DNA of 64,000 nt from an uncultured Flavobacteriaceae bacterium. Its GTDB lineage: Bacteria; Bacteroidota; Bacteroidia; Flavobacteriales; Flavobacteriaceae. The notes beneath the pieces were generated by a model. It had not been told where the DNA came from and did no database searches. It saw nothing but the letters and a program-made list of their open reading frames with translations. Within the stretch, counting starts at the first letter, position 1. Every line of letters begins with the position of its first letter. Shown here piece by piece: positions 39,278 through 51,170 of this stretch. The stretch covers positions 61,865 through 125,864 of the forward strand of contig CAJQMT010000004.1 in NCBI GenBank assembly GCA_905479475.1, written 5' to 3'. The position numbers and the translations under genes were made by a program.

Positions 39278-41932
39278 TTATAAAATGTAGTCTTTTACTT
39301 TTTCAATTGCAGCAGTTATACCTGCTGGGTTTTTTCCTCCTGCGGTAGCAAAGAATTTTTGGCCACCACCGCCACCCTGGATAAGTTTCCCTAATTCTCT
39401 GACGATTTTACCTGCATCGAGTTCTTTTTCTTCTACTAAGTTTTTAGAAATATAGCAGGTCAATAGAGCTTTTCCGTTGGTTGCTGTTCCGGCAAAGAAA
39501 AATAGGTTGTTGGTCTCATTTCCTAATTCGTGCGCCAAATCTTTCAGAGCAGCTGCTTCCAAATCAATTTGTGTCGAAATATAATTGACACCGTTTATTT
39601 CTTGAATTTCATTTTTCAATTGCGATTTGATGGTTTTGGCTTTTTCTTTTACCAAAAGTTCGATTTTCTTTTTAAGTACCGTGTTTTCTTCTTGTAAAAT
39701 TTCAATGGATTTGACAGGGTCTTTGGTGTTTTTGAGAACTGTTTTGACATCCTCAATAGCTTGAGATTGTTTGGCAAAATAGTTTTTAGCTGCGTTACTG
39801 GTAATGGCTTCAATTCTTCGCACTCCTGCTGCAACAGCGCCTTCAGTCCTGATTTTAAAGTGCCAAATATCTGCCGTGTTTTTTACATGAATCCCACCGC
39901 ACAATTCCATGGACGCACCAAAACGAATGGAGCGAACTTTGTCACCGTATTTTTCTCCAAACAATGCAATGGCTCCCTCAGAAATTGCCTGATCGTATTG
40001 GTTGGTTCTGTTTTCTTCTAAGGATAACTTTTCAAGAATTCGGGAATTGACAAAAGTTTCAATTGCTTTGAGCTCTTCTTGATTTACTTTGGTATAATGG
40101 GAAAAATCAAATCGCAATCCTTTGCTTTGAACCAAAGAACCTTTTTGTTCTACATGCGTTCCTAAAACACTTCGCAGGGCTTGGTGCAGTAGGTGGGTTG
40201 CTGTGTGGTTTGCAGCTGAGTCATTTCTATGGGAAGCATCTACGATCGCAGTAAATGTCTCTTCAGGGTTTACAGGTAATTTTTTTACAAGGTGAATGAT
40301 TTGGTTGTTTTCTTTTTTTGTATCGAAAACAGCAATTGCTTCGCCATGGGTTGTTTGGAGAAGACCTTTGTCACCTACTTGTCCACCGCCTTCTGGATAA
40401 AAGGGGGTCTGATTGAAAACAAGCTGGAATAGTGCACCATCTTTTTTACTCGCAACTTTTCTGTAACGTGTGATTTTAACCTCTGAGGTCAAGGTGTCAT
40501 ATCCTATAAAATTTTGATCCGTTTGCTCCGATAGTATGTTCCAGTCTCCTGCAGATACTTGTGCGGCAGCTCGAGATCTGTCTTTTTGTTTTTGCAATTC
40601 TAAATCAAACTCTTTTTCGTTCAATGAAAATCCTTTTTCGCTTAAAATTAGGGCTGTTAAGTCTATTGGAAAGCCAAAGGTATCGTACAATTCAAATGCT
40701 TTTTTTCCAGAAATGGTATTTTCATTGGTTTGTTCGATTACTTCGTCTAGTAATAGTAGTCCTTGTTCTAAAGTCTTTAAGAAAGAAATTTCTTCTTCTT
40801 TGATAACATTTACAATCAAGGTTTTTTGAGATTTCAATTCAGGAAAAGCTGCTCCAAGTTGTTCGCTTAAAACGCTTACCAATTGATAAATAAAAGGTTC
40901 TTTGGTTTGTAAGAAAGTAAAACCATAGCGAATAGCTCTTCGTAAGATTCTTCGAATGACATATCCTGCACCGTTGTTGGATGGTAATTGTCCATCGGCA
41001 ATAGCGAAAGCAACTGCTCTCACATGGTCTGCAATGACTCTAATGGCGACACTTGTTTTTCCACTTTCTTCAGTAGGAATACTATTTTTGTCATATGGTG
41101 TATTCGTGATGCGTTCTATTTCTTGAATCAATGGAGTAAATACATCTGTATCGTAGTTGGATTGTACGTTTTGCATCACCATACACAAACGCTCAAATCC
41201 CATACCTGTATCGACATGTTGTGCAGGTAGCTTCTCTAAGGAACCGTCTGCTTTGCGGTTGAATTGCATAAAAACCAAGTTCCAAATTTCTACAACCTGC
41301 GGGTGGTCCATATTGACGAGGTCACGACCAGGAACTTTTTCCTTTTCTTCTTTGGAACGAATGTCGACATGAATTTCTGAACACGGTCCGCAAGGACCTT
41401 GTGCTCCCATTTCCCAAAAGTTATCTTTTTTATTACCCAAGATGATTTTTTCTTTTGGAACAATTGCTTTCCAAAAATCATAGGCTTCTTGATCAATTGC
41501 AAGATTTTCAGCTTTGTCTCCTTCAAAAATACTTACATACAAAGAATCTTTGTCAACTTTTAGGCAATCTGTCAAGAACTCCCATGCCCAGGCGATGGCT
41601 TCTTTCTTAAAATAGCCCTCTGATTGTCCTGAAGGGTCCCCAAAACTCCAGTTTCCAAGCATTTCAAACATAGTATGGTGGTAGGTGTCCATGCCCACTT
41701 CTTCCAAGTCGTTGTGTTTTCCCGAAACGCGTAAACATTTTTGAGTGTCGGTTACTCTTGAGCTGGTGATGGCTTTTTGTCCTAAAAAATATTCTTTGAA
41801 TTGATTCATACCGGCATTGGTAAACATCAATGTTGGATCTTCTTTCAGGACAATAGGCGCAGAAGCAACAATTTTGTGATTCTTTTCTTCAAAGAAAGTT
41901 AAAAATTGTTGTCTGATTTCTTGTGACTTCAT
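39278..41932 (-). CDS. alaS: Alanine--tRNA ligase
   Basis: [51 protein letters not shown]...[13 protein letters not shown]...[10 protein letters not shown]. Confidence 0.98.
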   Translation of the reverse strand: MKSQEIRQQFLTFFEEKNHKIVASAPIVLKEDPTLMFTNAGMNQFKEYFLGQKAITSSRVTDTQKCLRVSGKHNDLEEVGMDTYHHTMFEMLGNWSFGDPSGQSEGYFKKEAIAWAWEFLTDCLKVDKDSLYVSIFEGDKAENLAIDQEAYDFWKAIVPKEKIILGNKKDNFWEMGAQGPCGPCSEIHVDIRSKEEKEKVPGRDLVNMDHPQVVEIWNLVFMQFNRKADGSLEKLPAQHVDTGMGFERLCMVMQNVQSNYDTDVFTPLIQEIERITNTPYDKNSIPTEESGKTSVAIRVIADHVRAVAFAIADGQLPSNNGAGYVIRRILRRAIRYGFTFLQTKEPFIYQLVSVLSEQLGAAFPELKSQKTLIVNVIKEEEISFLKTLEQGLLLLDEVIEQTNENTISGKKAFELYDTFGFPIDLTALILSEKGFSLNEKEFDLELQKQKDRSRAAAQVSAGDWNILSEQTDQNFIGYDTLTSEVKITRYRKVASKKDGALFQLVFNQTPFYPEGGGQVGDKGLLQTTHGEAIAVFDTKKENNQIIHLVKKLPVNPEETFTAIVDASHRNDSAANHTATHLLHQALRSVLGTHVEQKGSLVQSKGLRFDFSHYTKVNQEELKAIETFVNSRILEKLSLEENRTNQYDQAISEGAIALFGEKYGDKVRSIRFGASMELCGGIHVKNTADIWHFKIRTEGAVAAGVRRIEAITSNAAKNYFAKQSQAIEDVKTVLKNTKDPVKSIEILQEENTVLKKKIELLVKEKAKTIKSQLKNEIQEINGVNYISTQIDLEAAALKDLAHELGNETNNLFFFAGTATNGKALLTCYISKNLVEEKELDAGKIVRELGKLIQGGGGGQKFFATAGGKNPAGITAAIEKVKDYIL

Positions 41933-42076
41933 GTGGTGCTTTTATAATTTTTAATTACTAAAAAGAGATCTTTTTAAGTAGTTTTAAAACATTTTGTAAA
42001 TTTGCTCATCTCAAACTCATATCCTTTGTGGATTTGCGTGTTCAAATGAGCTTACAAAAGTAGTATATTTAGCATT

Positions 42077-43048
42077 ATGGCGAAAGTAAAATTTTATTAC
42101 GATTCTGATACGCTTTCTTATAAGAAGATCATCGTAAAGAAAAGTGCGAAAATTAAGAAGTCAGTTTATTTTTTGTTGGCAACTCTATTGATCGGTTTTT
42201 TGGGTTTTATCGGTTTCAGTTATGTAGTCAAGTCTCCGAGTCAAATCCAACTTGAAAGCGAATTGGAGAATATGAAATTACACTACGAACTACTTTCGAA
42301 AAGAGTAGATGAGGGGACAGAAGTTTTGAAAGGGATTCAAGACAGAGACGACAATATTTACCGAGTGTATTTTGAAGCGGAGCCTATTTCCAAAGAACAG
42401 CGTATGGCAGGTTTTGGAGGAGTCAATCGTTACAAGTCATTGGATGGATTTGAAAATTCAACAATGATCAAAGAGGTAACGAAAAAAATAGATGTACTAT
42501 CCAAACAGCTTGTGGTGCAATCCAAATCCTTGGATGAAATAGTTGAAATGGCAAAAAACAAAAAAGAAATGTTGGCATCCATACCTGCGATTCAACCTGT
42601 TGCCAATAAAGATTTGAAACGCATGGCGTCGGGATATGGCTATCGCATACATCCGATATACAAAACAAGAAAATATCATTGGGGGATGGATTTCTCTGCT
42701 CCGAAAGGGACTCCAGTGTACGCCACGGGAAATGGAAAAGTAGAAAAAGTAAAACGTTCTCGACGTGGCTATGGAAATCAAGTTAAAATTGACCATGGGT
42801 TTGGATACAAAACGTTTTACGCACATCTACAAAAATATACGGTACGAAAAAATCAAAAAGTCAAAAGAGGTGATGTGATAGGTTATGTAGGGACTTCTGG
42901 AACTTCAACGGCACCCCATTTGCATTATGAAGTGATCAAAGGAAAGCGCAAAGTAAACCCGGTGTATTATTATTTCAATGACTTGACACCGGAAGAGTAC
43001 GATAAAATGTTAGAAATGTCATCACAAGAAAACCAATCACTGGATTAA
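42077..43048 (+). CDS. M23 family metallopeptidase, membrane anchored
   Basis: GYGYRIHPIYKTRKYHWGMDFSAPKGTPVYATGNGKVEKV...TAPHLHYEV. Confidence 0.95.
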   Translation: MAKVKFYYDSDTLSYKKIIVKKSAKIKKSVYFLLATLLIGFLGFIGFSYVVKSPSQIQLESELENMKLHYELLSKRVDEGTEVLKGIQDRDDNIYRVYFEAEPISKEQRMAGFGGVNRYKSLDGFENSTMIKEVTKKIDVLSKQLVVQSKSLDEIVEMAKNKKEMLASIPAIQPVANKDLKRMASGYGYRIHPIYKTRKYHWGMDFSAPKGTPVYATGNGKVEKVKRSRRGYGNQVKIDHGFGYKTFYAHLQKYTVRKNQKVKRGDVIGYVGTSGTSTAPHLHYEVIKGKRKVNPVYYYFNDLTPEEYDKMLEMSSQENQSLD

Positions 43049-43378
43049 ATGATTGTCAATTTACCTGAGAAAAGATATTATAAAATAGGAGAAGTCTCCA
43101 AAGCTTTTGGAGTGAATACTTCCTTGATTCGCTTTTGGGAAAAAGAATTTTCTATCATCAAACCTAAAAAAAATGCGAAAGGGAATCGCATGTTCACTCA
43201 GGAAGATGTTAAAAATTTTCAATTGATTTTCCATTTGGTAAAAGAAAAAGGTTTTACACTTGAAGGAGCGAAAAACAAATTGAAAACACAGCCTAAAAAT
43301 ACGATTGAAAATCATGAAATCATCACACGATTGGAAGCTGTTAAGGCGGAGTTGTTGAAAATAAAAAATGAATTGTAA
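43049..43378 (+). CDS. MerR family transcriptional regulator
   Basis: YYKIGEVSKAFGVNTSLIRFWEKEFSIIKPKKNAKGNRMFTQEDV. Confidence 0.93.
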   Translation: MIVNLPEKRYYKIGEVSKAFGVNTSLIRFWEKEFSIIKPKKNAKGNRMFTQEDVKNFQLIFHLVKEKGFTLEGAKNKLKTQPKNTIENHEIITRLEAVKAELLKIKNEL

Positions 43379-43464
43379 ATAGTATTTTTACAGAACCACA
43401 TCACGGAACCAAAAAGACCCGACACAAAGTCAACTTCCTGACAAAATCGCCAAAAAACAGCCAA

Positions 43465-43480
43465 TGGCATGCCTATTGAT
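43465..43480 (+). promoter_or_regulatory. Putative sigma54-like -24/-12 element: TGGCATGCCTATTGAT
   Basis: GG-N10-GA spacing matches TGGCACG-N4-TTGCW with two mismatches; about 90 bp upstream of the Bax-inhibitor-like gene. Confidence 0.45.
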
Positions 43481-43569
43481 ACTAGGAGTGCAGTGTCTGA
43501 TAAATGTCAAAAAAATAAAACACAATCAGAATTAAGGCGAGAGCTATAAATCTTATAAATTCTAAAAAA

Positions 43570-44271
43570 ATGAATAATAATTTAACTTTAGAACAACAAA
43601 TAACACAAGTACAAGCAACGTTTATATCCAAAGTATACGGATGGATGAGCTGTGCGCTCGTCGTTACAGGAATCGTGGCGATATGGGCGGCTACTACACC
43701 AGCGGTATTGGAATTTATTTTCCCTGCTTCAGGGAGTATGATGACTTTTTACCTGTTAATTGCTGCAGAGTTTGGAGCGGTTATTTACTTGACAGCTCGG
43801 ATAGATAAGATGTCTGCAGAAACAGCAGGAACTGTATTTCTTCTATATTCGGTTTTGAACGGTTTGACTTTGTCTGTCGTGTTTTTGATGTATACAAGTT
43901 CTTCCATAGCTTCTACCTTTTTAGTGACGGCAGTTACTTTTGGAGTGATGAGTGTCTACGGATATACGACTAAGAAAGACTTGACTTCTTTTGGGAATCT
44001 TGTTTTTATGGCTTTGATTGGTCTTGTGATCGCTTCGGTTGTAAATATTTTTATGCAAAGCGAAATGATGTATTGGATAATCACTTATGCCGGAGTGCTT
44101 ATTTTTGTTGGATTGACAGCGTATGACACACAAAAAATCAAGCGTATGGCAGCTGCTGACGATGGAGTTGAAGTATATCAGAAAAAAGCCATTTATGGAG
44201 CATTGACCTTGTATTTGGATTTTGTCAATTTGTTTTTGTATTTGTTGCGTCTGCTTGGAGATCGAAAGTAA
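43570..44271 (+). CDS. Bax inhibitor-1/YccA family membrane protein
   Basis: FISKVYGWMSCALVVTGIVAIWAA...FVGLTAYDTQKIKRMA...ALTLYLDFVNLFLYLLRLLGDRK. Confidence 0.95.
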   Translation: MNNNLTLEQQITQVQATFISKVYGWMSCALVVTGIVAIWAATTPAVLEFIFPASGSMMTFYLLIAAEFGAVIYLTARIDKMSAETAGTVFLLYSVLNGLTLSVVFLMYTSSSIASTFLVTAVTFGVMSVYGYTTKKDLTSFGNLVFMALIGLVIASVVNIFMQSEMMYWIITYAGVLIFVGLTAYDTQKIKRMAAADDGVEVYQKKAIYGALTLYLDFVNLFLYLLRLLGDRK

Positions 44272-44379
44272 TATGAAGATACAAGTAAGACTTCTGAATA
44301 ATGAGATTGGAGTTTGGAGACAGATGTGCTAGCTGAGATATGTAGTTTACTTACAAAAGTCAATTTTCGAAAGGCAATG

Positions 44380-44420
44380 CAACAAAAAAAGAGGTGTTTT
44401 TAAACACCTCTTTTTTGTTG
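44380..44420. terminator. Bidirectional terminator between the BI-1 gene and rpe
   Basis: CAACAAAAAAAGAGGTGTTT TT AAACACCTCTTTTTTGTTG, near-perfect palindrome. Confidence 0.92.
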
Positions 44421-44433
44421 TTTACTGTTTTTT

Positions 44434-45090
44434 TTAATTGACCAGAGATTTCAAATTGGCAATAGTTTCCGTAGGATTTTCAGCGCCAAAGACATAACTT
44501 CCAGCTACCAAAACATCCGCACCGGCTTCGATGAGTTGGTTGGCATTTTTATCCGTCACACCACCGTCTATTTCAATCAATGTGTCAGCCTCAGAAAATG
44601 CAATGAGATTTTTTAATTGTTGTACTTTTTTATAGGTATTTTCGATAAAGGATTGTCCTCCAAATCCAGGGTTTACACTCATAATACAGACCATATCAAT
44701 ATTCTTGATCACATCTTCTAAAACAGAGATAGGTGTGTGTGGGTTTAGGGCAACACCTGCTTTCATACCTTCTGCTTTGATGGCTTGCAGTGTTCTGTGT
44801 AAATGTGTACAAGCTTCGTAGTGTACAGTTAAAATATCGGCTCCTATTTCTTTAAATGTAGGGATGTATTGGTCTGGGTTGACAATCATCAAATGTACAT
44901 CTAAGGTTTTTTTTGCATGTTTTTTTATAGCACTAATAACTGGCATTCCAAAAGAGATGTTTGGAACAAAAACACCGTCCATTACGTCAATATGAAACCA
45001 ATCCGCATCACTATTGTTAACCATTTCAATATCTCTTTGCAGGTTGGCAAAGTCAGCAGCAAGTACTGAAGGGGCAATTAATTTGCTCAT
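44434..45090 (-). CDS. rpe: Ribulose-phosphate 3-epimerase
   Basis: LIAPSVLAADFANLQRDIEMVNNSDADWFHIDVMDGVFVPNISFG...MSVNPGFGGQSFI. Confidence 0.97.
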   Translation of the reverse strand: MSKLIAPSVLAADFANLQRDIEMVNNSDADWFHIDVMDGVFVPNISFGMPVISAIKKHAKKTLDVHLMIVNPDQYIPTFKEIGADILTVHYEACTHLHRTLQAIKAEGMKAGVALNPHTPISVLEDVIKNIDMVCIMSVNPGFGGQSFIENTYKKVQQLKNLIAFSEADTLIEIDGGVTDKNANQLIEAGADVLVAGSYVFGAENPTETIANLKSLVN

Positions 45091-45112
45091 TTCTATTTTT
45101 TTGTATTATTTA

Positions 45113-45976
45113 TTAACCAAGGTAAGTCATCAAAATCTTAGACCTTGAGGTGTGTTTCAGTCTTCGGATTGCTTTTTCTTTAATTTGACGCACTCTTTCA
45201 CGTGTCAAATCAAATGTTTCTCCAATTTCTTCTAAAGTCATTGGCTGGTGCTCTCCTAAACCAAAGTATAGTTTTACCACATCTGCCTCTCTTGGAGTTA
45301 GTGTTTCTAGAGCTCTTTCAATTTCAACTCTTAAAGATTCGTGGAGCAAGCTTTTGTCAGGGTTTGGAGATTCTCCAGAATTCAGAACGTCGTAGAGATT
45401 TGAATCTTCACCTTCAATTAAGGGAGCGTCCATAGATACGTGACGTCCAGAATTTTTCATAGATTCTTTGACATCATTAACGGTCATGTCTAGTTTTTTG
45501 GCAATTTCTTCCGCAGAAGGAGGACGTTCGTTTTCTTGCTCTAAGAAAGCGTACATTTTGTTTATCTTATTGATCGATCCAATTTTATTCAAAGGCAAAC
45601 GAACAATACGAGATTGCTCCGCAAGGGCTTGCAAAATAGATTGACGAATCCACCATACGGCATACGAAATAAATTTAAAACCACGTGTTTCATCAAAACG
45701 TTTGGCTGCTTTGATCAATCCAAGATTTCCCTCGTTGATAAGGTCGGGTAAAGTAAGTCCTTGGTTTTGATATTGTTTGGCAACTGAAACCACAAAACGG
45801 AGGTTTGCTTTTGTTAATTTTTCGAGTGCTACTTGGTCGCCTGCTTTGATGCGTTGTGCCAATTCAACTTCCATGTCGGCAGTAATCAAATCTACCTTTC
45901 CAATTTCTTGTAAATACTTGTCTAGGGATGCAGTTTCTCTATTTGTTACCTGCTTGGTGATTTTTAGTTGTCTCAT
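45113..45976 (-). CDS. rpoD: Primary RNA polymerase sigma factor (RpoD/SigA-like)
   Basis: [39 protein letters not shown]...[29 protein letters not shown]. Confidence 0.96.
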   Translation of the reverse strand: MRQLKITKQVTNRETASLDKYLQEIGKVDLITADMEVELAQRIKAGDQVALEKLTKANLRFVVSVAKQYQNQGLTLPDLINEGNLGLIKAAKRFDETRGFKFISYAVWWIRQSILQALAEQSRIVRLPLNKIGSINKINKMYAFLEQENERPPSAEEIAKKLDMTVNDVKESMKNSGRHVSMDAPLIEGEDSNLYDVLNSGESPNPDKSLLHESLRVEIERALETLTPREADVVKLYFGLGEHQPMTLEEIGETFDLTRERVRQIKEKAIRRLKHTSRSKILMTYLG

Positions 45977-46121
45977 GTGTTTGTGGGGTATAGGGTCGCA
46001 ATTTTTAAATTGTCGGATGTTGTTTTTATATATACGTTTGAATGAGCCCTTTTGTTACAGCCAAAAGAATATTTTTTTTATTTTTTTTTGGAAGATAATA
46101 TAAAAGACCTGTGTAGGTCTT

Positions 46122-47954
46122 TTATATTTTGAAATCAATAGGTTTTCCCATGTAGACTAATTCAAATCCTGATTTGATAGTTTCAGTTTTTAAATTGTGT
46201 GAAGAGATGATATGAAGAGTTCCTTTTTTATCTTTGATAAATAGCGGGATGATATCATGGTCTTTTTTTGTAATCTCAATAAGTTGCTCATAATGCTTTT
46301 TATCAGTTAAAGCGATTTCGTGAATTGACGGATGTCGAAAAGTTAGTTCTAAAATGGAGTTGTAATTGTCAGTGTCAAATAACAGGCCCTCTTTTGGTTT
46401 TTTGTCCTTTTTCGAGAATTCCTCTGAGGTGACTAACCGGAAGGAGCCATTTTCTCCAAATTGTTTTTTAAATTTTTCGATGGCGTATTGGTTGATGTCC
46501 GAATTCCCTGTCAACGCCATCAAGAAACCGATGTCGTTGAGCTCAATATTATTCATCAAATCATCAGAGTAGATGTCGGTATGCATCGCTTCTAGGTCTA
46601 ATTTTTTTGCCTCTTCTATATTGGTTTGATTGCTGTCTATCAGTACAACATGTCTATTGTTTGTTTTTAGATATGTAGCCAGCAATCTAGAAATGTTTGA
46701 AGCGCCAACAATCAGTATTCCCTCAGATTTTTGTAAAAAAACTCCTGCAATTTTAGCAAAAAATCTTGCGGTCGTGGCATTTAACAAAACTGTTCCCAAA
46801 ACGACCATAAATACTAGAGGTGTTATATATTCAGCACCTTCAATACCCTTTTTAATGAGTTTGCTACCAAAAAGCGAAGCGATACCTGCAGCAACAATCC
46901 CACGCGGTCCTACCCAACTGATGAATAGTTTTTCATTGAATTTTAGAGAAGAATTTGCAGTGCAAATAAAGACGCCAAGGGGTCTGATTAAAAAAACAAT
47001 CGTTGTAAATAGAATGACTGTTTTCCACGTATAGATTAATAGCAAGTCTTCAATGTTGATATTTGCGGCTAACAAGATAAAAAGTATCGAAATTAGTAGG
47101 ACACTCAAAGATTCTTTAAAATATAATAATTCCTTTATGTTTTCTAATTTACTGTTACCTAAAACCATTCCCATTACCACAACAGCGAGAAGACCAGACT
47201 CGTGTGCGAAAAAATCAGAAGCTACAAAAACAAGTAAAACAACGGATAGCGAAACAACATTCAATAGGTAATGAGGGACTAGTTTTTTATTCACGCAGAT
47301 TGCCAATGCTTTTGCAAAGGAAAAACCAAACAGTGTTCCAAAAGTTATGATTTTTGCAAATTCTATAAAGGCAGTTTTTGTAAATCCACTGTCACCCTCT
47401 ACACTAATAAACTCATAAACCAAAACGGCGATCAAGGCTCCAATGGGATCGATTAGAATACCTTCCCATTTTAATACGGTAGAAATATCTTTCTTTAAGG
47501 GAATATTTCTCAATATAGGTGTGATCACAGTAGGGCCTGTAACAATGATTAATCCAGAAAATAAAAAAGACAGCTCCCAGCTGAGTTTGAAAACGGCATG
47601 CGCTATGACCCCTGCCCCTAAAAATGTGATTGCTGAACCGATAGTGATTAATTTTGTGATGACAGTACCTACAGTTTTTATTTCTGAGCGTTTCAGTGTA
47701 AGCCCTCCTTCAAAAAGGATGATACTGATCGCAAGTGAAACAAAATAATACAAACCTTCCCCTGGAAACAGCCCTTTTTCCCCATTCCAAACGGGTTCAA
47801 TCCATTTACTTCCATTTTCGCTCAGAAATTCAGCGGCTACAGGCCCAACAAGAAGACCTGTCAAGATCAATGGTAGAATTGCGGGGATTTTAAATCTCCA
47901 AGCAACCCATTGCGCTAACATTCCTAAAATTATGATTCCTGCAAGTTCGAACAT
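46122..47954 (-). CDS. Cation:proton antiporter (CPA family) with TrkA-N-like domain
   Basis: Multi-TM with LPLILTGLLVGP, FEGGLTLKRSEI, SWVGPRGIVAAGIASL; ILIVGASNISRLLATYLKTNNRHVVLID. Confidence 0.92.
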   Translation of the reverse strand: MFELAGIIILGMLAQWVAWRFKIPAILPLILTGLLVGPVAAEFLSENGSKWIEPVWNGEKGLFPGEGLYYFVSLAISIILFEGGLTLKRSEIKTVGTVITKLITIGSAITFLGAGVIAHAVFKLSWELSFLFSGLIIVTGPTVITPILRNIPLKKDISTVLKWEGILIDPIGALIAVLVYEFISVEGDSGFTKTAFIEFAKIITFGTLFGFSFAKALAICVNKKLVPHYLLNVVSLSVVLLVFVASDFFAHESGLLAVVVMGMVLGNSKLENIKELLYFKESLSVLLISILFILLAANINIEDLLLIYTWKTVILFTTIVFLIRPLGVFICTANSSLKFNEKLFISWVGPRGIVAAGIASLFGSKLIKKGIEGAEYITPLVFMVVLGTVLLNATTARFFAKIAGVFLQKSEGILIVGASNISRLLATYLKTNNRHVVLIDSNQTNIEEAKKLDLEAMHTDIYSDDLMNNIELNDIGFLMALTGNSDINQYAIEKFKKQFGENGSFRLVTSEEFSKKDKKPKEGLLFDTDNYNSILELTFRHPSIHEIALTDKKHYEQLIEITKKDHDIIPLFIKDKKGTLHIISSHNLKTETIKSGFELVYMGKPIDFKI

Positions 47955-48230
47955 GGTTTTGTGTCAATTAGATAGTCCTACTTTTTTTGTTTAAAATTCT
48001 TTTTGAATTCTTATTTGTGTCTTGTGATTGTAAATAAAAAGATACCTACTTTACAATTTATTGTACCATCTGAGATATACTTGATATGTAAAGATGCTAT
48101 TTTTTTTCTAATATTTCGTCAATGATCAGTTTCAAAATTAGAGATTCATTTTTTAATCATCTCAACGACTTGTCATATACAGGATATTGAAAAGCTGTAA
48201 AATAGGTTTTTATTCATCTGAAGATACCAT

Positions 48231-48270
48231 AAAAAAAGCTCTTACCAAAATAGGAGGTAAGAGCTTTTTT
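48231..48270 (-). terminator. Rho-independent terminator downstream of pnp
   Basis: AAAAAAAGCTCTTACC AAAATAGGA GGTAAGAGCTTTTTT. Confidence 0.88.
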
Positions 48271-48289
48271 ACAGTATTTAAAAGTCTAA

Positions 48290-50515
48290 TTAAGAACCTT
48301 TTCTTTCTTCTCTAGGCTTTCTATCATCTCTACGATTGTCGCGTCCTCTGTTGTCTCTTCCTCTGTTATTGTCTCTCGGTGGTCTCGCTACATAACCTTC
48401 TGGTTTTTCAAGCAAGGCTTTGCGAGAAACTTTTTCTTTCCTTGTTTTTGGGTCAACTCCGAAGTATTTTACTTCAAATTCATCTCCCATATTCACAACG
48501 TCAGAAACGTTTTCTGTGCGTTCCCAAGCCAATTCACTTACGTGCAATAAGACTTCGTTCCCTGGTGCATCTAAATATTCTACAACCGCTCCAAAATCTA
48601 ACATTTTGATCACTTTGACCTTGTATGTTTCTCCTTTGGTAGGTTTGAATAGTAAGGAGTCAATTTTAGCCATTACTGTATCAATTCCTTCGGATCCAGT
48701 TCCTAAAATTTCTACGATACCTTCTTCAGTAACAGGATCTTCATTGATTACAATGGTGCATCCTGTTTCTTTTTGCATTTCTTGAATTACTTTTCCTCCA
48801 GGTCCAATCAAAGCTCCAATAAATTCATTTGGAATTCTTCTTGTTACCATTTTAGGAGAATGTGATTTTACATCTGTGTTAGGTGTAGCAATCGTGTCTG
48901 TAATTTTTCCTAGGATATGCAAACGTCCGTCACGAGCTTGTTTTAGAGCGTTTACTAGTATCTCGTATGAAAGACCTTTTACTTTGATGTCCATTTGACA
49001 AGCTGTAATTCCGTCTTCTGTACCCGTTACTTTGAAGTCCATGTCTCCTAGGTGATCTTCATCTCCTAAAATATCAGATAGTACAGCGTAACGATCGCCA
49101 TCAGAAATCAATCCCATTGCGATTCCAGAAACAGGTTTGGTCATTTGAACTCCTGCATCCATCAGCGCCATTGTTCCAGCACAAACGGTTGCCATTGAAG
49201 AAGATCCGTTGGATTCTAATACTTCAGAAACAACTCTTACTGTATAAGGGCAGTCGTCAGGAACCATTCCTTTCAAAGCACGTTGCGCCAAGTTTCCATG
49301 TCCTACTTCTCTACGCGAAGTACCTCTTAAAGGTCTTGCTTCTCCTGTACAAAAAGGAGGGAAGTTGTAGTGTAAGTAAAAACGTTCTTCTCCTTCTGTT
49401 GTTGGTGAGTCAATGATGTTCGCATCTCTTGATGTACCCAAAGTAACTGTTGCCAATGCTTGTGTTTCTCCTCTTGTAAAAATAGAAGAACCATGTGTAG
49501 AAGGTAAGTAGTCTACTTCACACCAAATTGGGCGAATGTCTGTTGTTTTTCTTCCATCCAATCTCAACCCTTCACTCAACGTCAATTCTCGAACGGCATT
49601 TTTTTGAGATTTGTTGAAATATTTACCAATCAAAGCGCCAAATTCTTCGGTTTCTTCTTCGGAAAAAGTAGCAATCAATTCTTCTTTTACAGCAGCGAAA
49701 GCCTCCGATCTTTCTGATTTTGATGTCCCTTTTTTGGCAATGTCATAACATTTTTGGTAAACTACATCGTTTACACGAGTAGCCAATTCCTCATTTTCTT
49801 CGGCGTCTGCGTATTCACGAGTAGCTTTTTTTCCAAATGCTTCTGCTAGCTTTACTTGGGCAGCACATTGTACTTTGATGGCTTCGTGGGCAAATTTAAT
49901 TGCATCCGCCATTTCTTCTTCAGAGATTTCGTCCATTTCACCTTCTACCATCATCACAGAGTCTGCAGAAGCACCAATCATCATATCGATGTCTGATTCC
50001 GCCAATTGTGCTCGGTTAGGGTTGATGACGAACTCGCCATTTACTCTAGCAACACGTGCTTCGGAGATAGCTGTTTCGAAAGGTAGATCACTTAATTGGA
50101 TAGCGGCTGAAGCAGCTAATCCAGCCAAGGCATCTGGCATTACATCCTCGTCATGCGACATCAACTGAATCATCACTTGTGTTTCTGCATGGTAGTCTTT
50201 CGGGAATAATGGACGCAATACGCGGTCCACCAAACGCATTGTCAATACTTCTGCATCGCTCGGTCTAGCTTCTCTTTTGAAAAATCCTCCTGGGTACTTT
50301 CCTGCAGAAGCAAATTTTTCTCTGTAATCTACAGTTAACGGTAAAAAATCGACATCACTCTGTTTGTAGTTGGATACTACGGTACAAAGCAACATGGTTT
50401 TTCCCATCTGTACAACCACACTACCGTGTGCTTGTTTTGCTAATTTTCCTGTTTCTAGTGAGATGGTTCTTCCATCTCCGAGGTCGATGACCTCATTGAA
50501 TACTTTTGGCATCAT
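48290..50515 (-). CDS. pnp: Polyribonucleotide nucleotidyltransferase
   Basis: RNase PH domains, KH ([34 protein letters not shown]-like), S1; RG/RD-rich tail. Confidence 0.98.
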   Translation of the reverse strand: MMPKVFNEVIDLGDGRTISLETGKLAKQAHGSVVVQMGKTMLLCTVVSNYKQSDVDFLPLTVDYREKFASAGKYPGGFFKREARPSDAEVLTMRLVDRVLRPLFPKDYHAETQVMIQLMSHDEDVMPDALAGLAASAAIQLSDLPFETAISEARVARVNGEFVINPNRAQLAESDIDMMIGASADSVMMVEGEMDEISEEEMADAIKFAHEAIKVQCAAQVKLAEAFGKKATREYADAEENEELATRVNDVVYQKCYDIAKKGTSKSERSEAFAAVKEELIATFSEEETEEFGALIGKYFNKSQKNAVRELTLSEGLRLDGRKTTDIRPIWCEVDYLPSTHGSSIFTRGETQALATVTLGTSRDANIIDSPTTEGEERFYLHYNFPPFCTGEARPLRGTSRREVGHGNLAQRALKGMVPDDCPYTVRVVSEVLESNGSSSMATVCAGTMALMDAGVQMTKPVSGIAMGLISDGDRYAVLSDILGDEDHLGDMDFKVTGTEDGITACQMDIKVKGLSYEILVNALKQARDGRLHILGKITDTIATPNTDVKSHSPKMVTRRIPNEFIGALIGPGGKVIQEMQKETGCTIVINEDPVTEEGIVEILGTGSEGIDTVMAKIDSLLFKPTKGETYKVKVIKMLDFGAVVEYLDAPGNEVLLHVSELAWERTENVSDVVNMGDEFEVKYFGVDPKTRKEKVSRKALLEKPEGYVARPPRDNNRGRDNRGRDNRRDDRKPREERKGS

Positions 50516-50609
50516 AATTTTACTCTAATTTTGTATGAATTAATCTGTGTTGTGTGTTGTTTGGGTTTGTTGAGTTCCCTGTGGAGTAAAGATGATCAGT
50601 TTCAAATAA

Positions 50610-50642
50610 AAAAAGAGACAAACTGCTTTGCCTCTTTTTTTG
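50610..50642 (-). terminator. Possible rpsO terminator
   Basis: AAAAAGAGACAAACTGCTTTGCCTCTTTTTTT imperfect hairpin. Confidence 0.5.
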
Positions 50643-50649
50643 AAACGAT

Positions 50650-50919
50650 TTATTTTCTTAAATCTAATTCTTTGATAATCGCACGGTATCTTACGATGTC
50701 TGTTTTGATCAAGTAATCAAGTAAACTTCTTCTTTTACCTACTAATTTTACCAATGAGCGTTCCGTATTGTAATCTTTACGGTTTGATTTTAAGTGCTCT
50801 GTAAGGTGGTTGATTCTGTGTGTGAACAAAGCGATTTGACCTTCTGTTGATCCTGTGTTTGCTTCAGCTCCTCCGTGCTTTTTAAAAATGTCTTTTTTTA
50901 CTTCTTTTGTTAAATACAT
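50650..50919 (-). CDS. rpsO: 30S ribosomal protein S15
   Basis: GGAEANTGSTEGQIALFTHRINHLTEHLKSNRKDYNTERSLVKLVGKRRSLLDYL. Confidence 0.98.
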   Translation of the reverse strand: MYLTKEVKKDIFKKHGGAEANTGSTEGQIALFTHRINHLTEHLKSNRKDYNTERSLVKLVGKRRSLLDYLIKTDIVRYRAIIKELDLRK

Positions 50920-51170
50920 GCTAACATTAAATTTTATTATTAATAATTTTTATGTATTGATATGTCTTGTGATATCAAGGCTGCAAAGATACTATTATTT
51001 TTCGATTGTACAACCGAATTTATGTAGAAGATTGAACGGGAACCCTTCGTTTAAAATGGAGGAATGAGGCACCAACTTTTCAAGCGTGAAAAGTTGGTTT
51101 TGTAAAACGAAGTCGAGTTATTTGAGAAACTGTTTGATTTCTTCTCAACTTCGCTTTGCAAAATTATTGT

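Noticed and set aside
46630-47034. 134-aa plus-strand ORF antisense to the antiporter gene
   Set aside because: Shadow ORF opposite a conserved coding region; same reasoning applies to other antisense ORFs in the track (for example 18728..19111, 25272..25742, 27031..27429, 48420..48785).
48290-50515. [12 protein letters not shown]-type tail of PNPase as a novel domain
   Set aside because: Basic low-complexity tails are common on Bacteroidota RNA-binding proteins; noted but not unusual enough alone.
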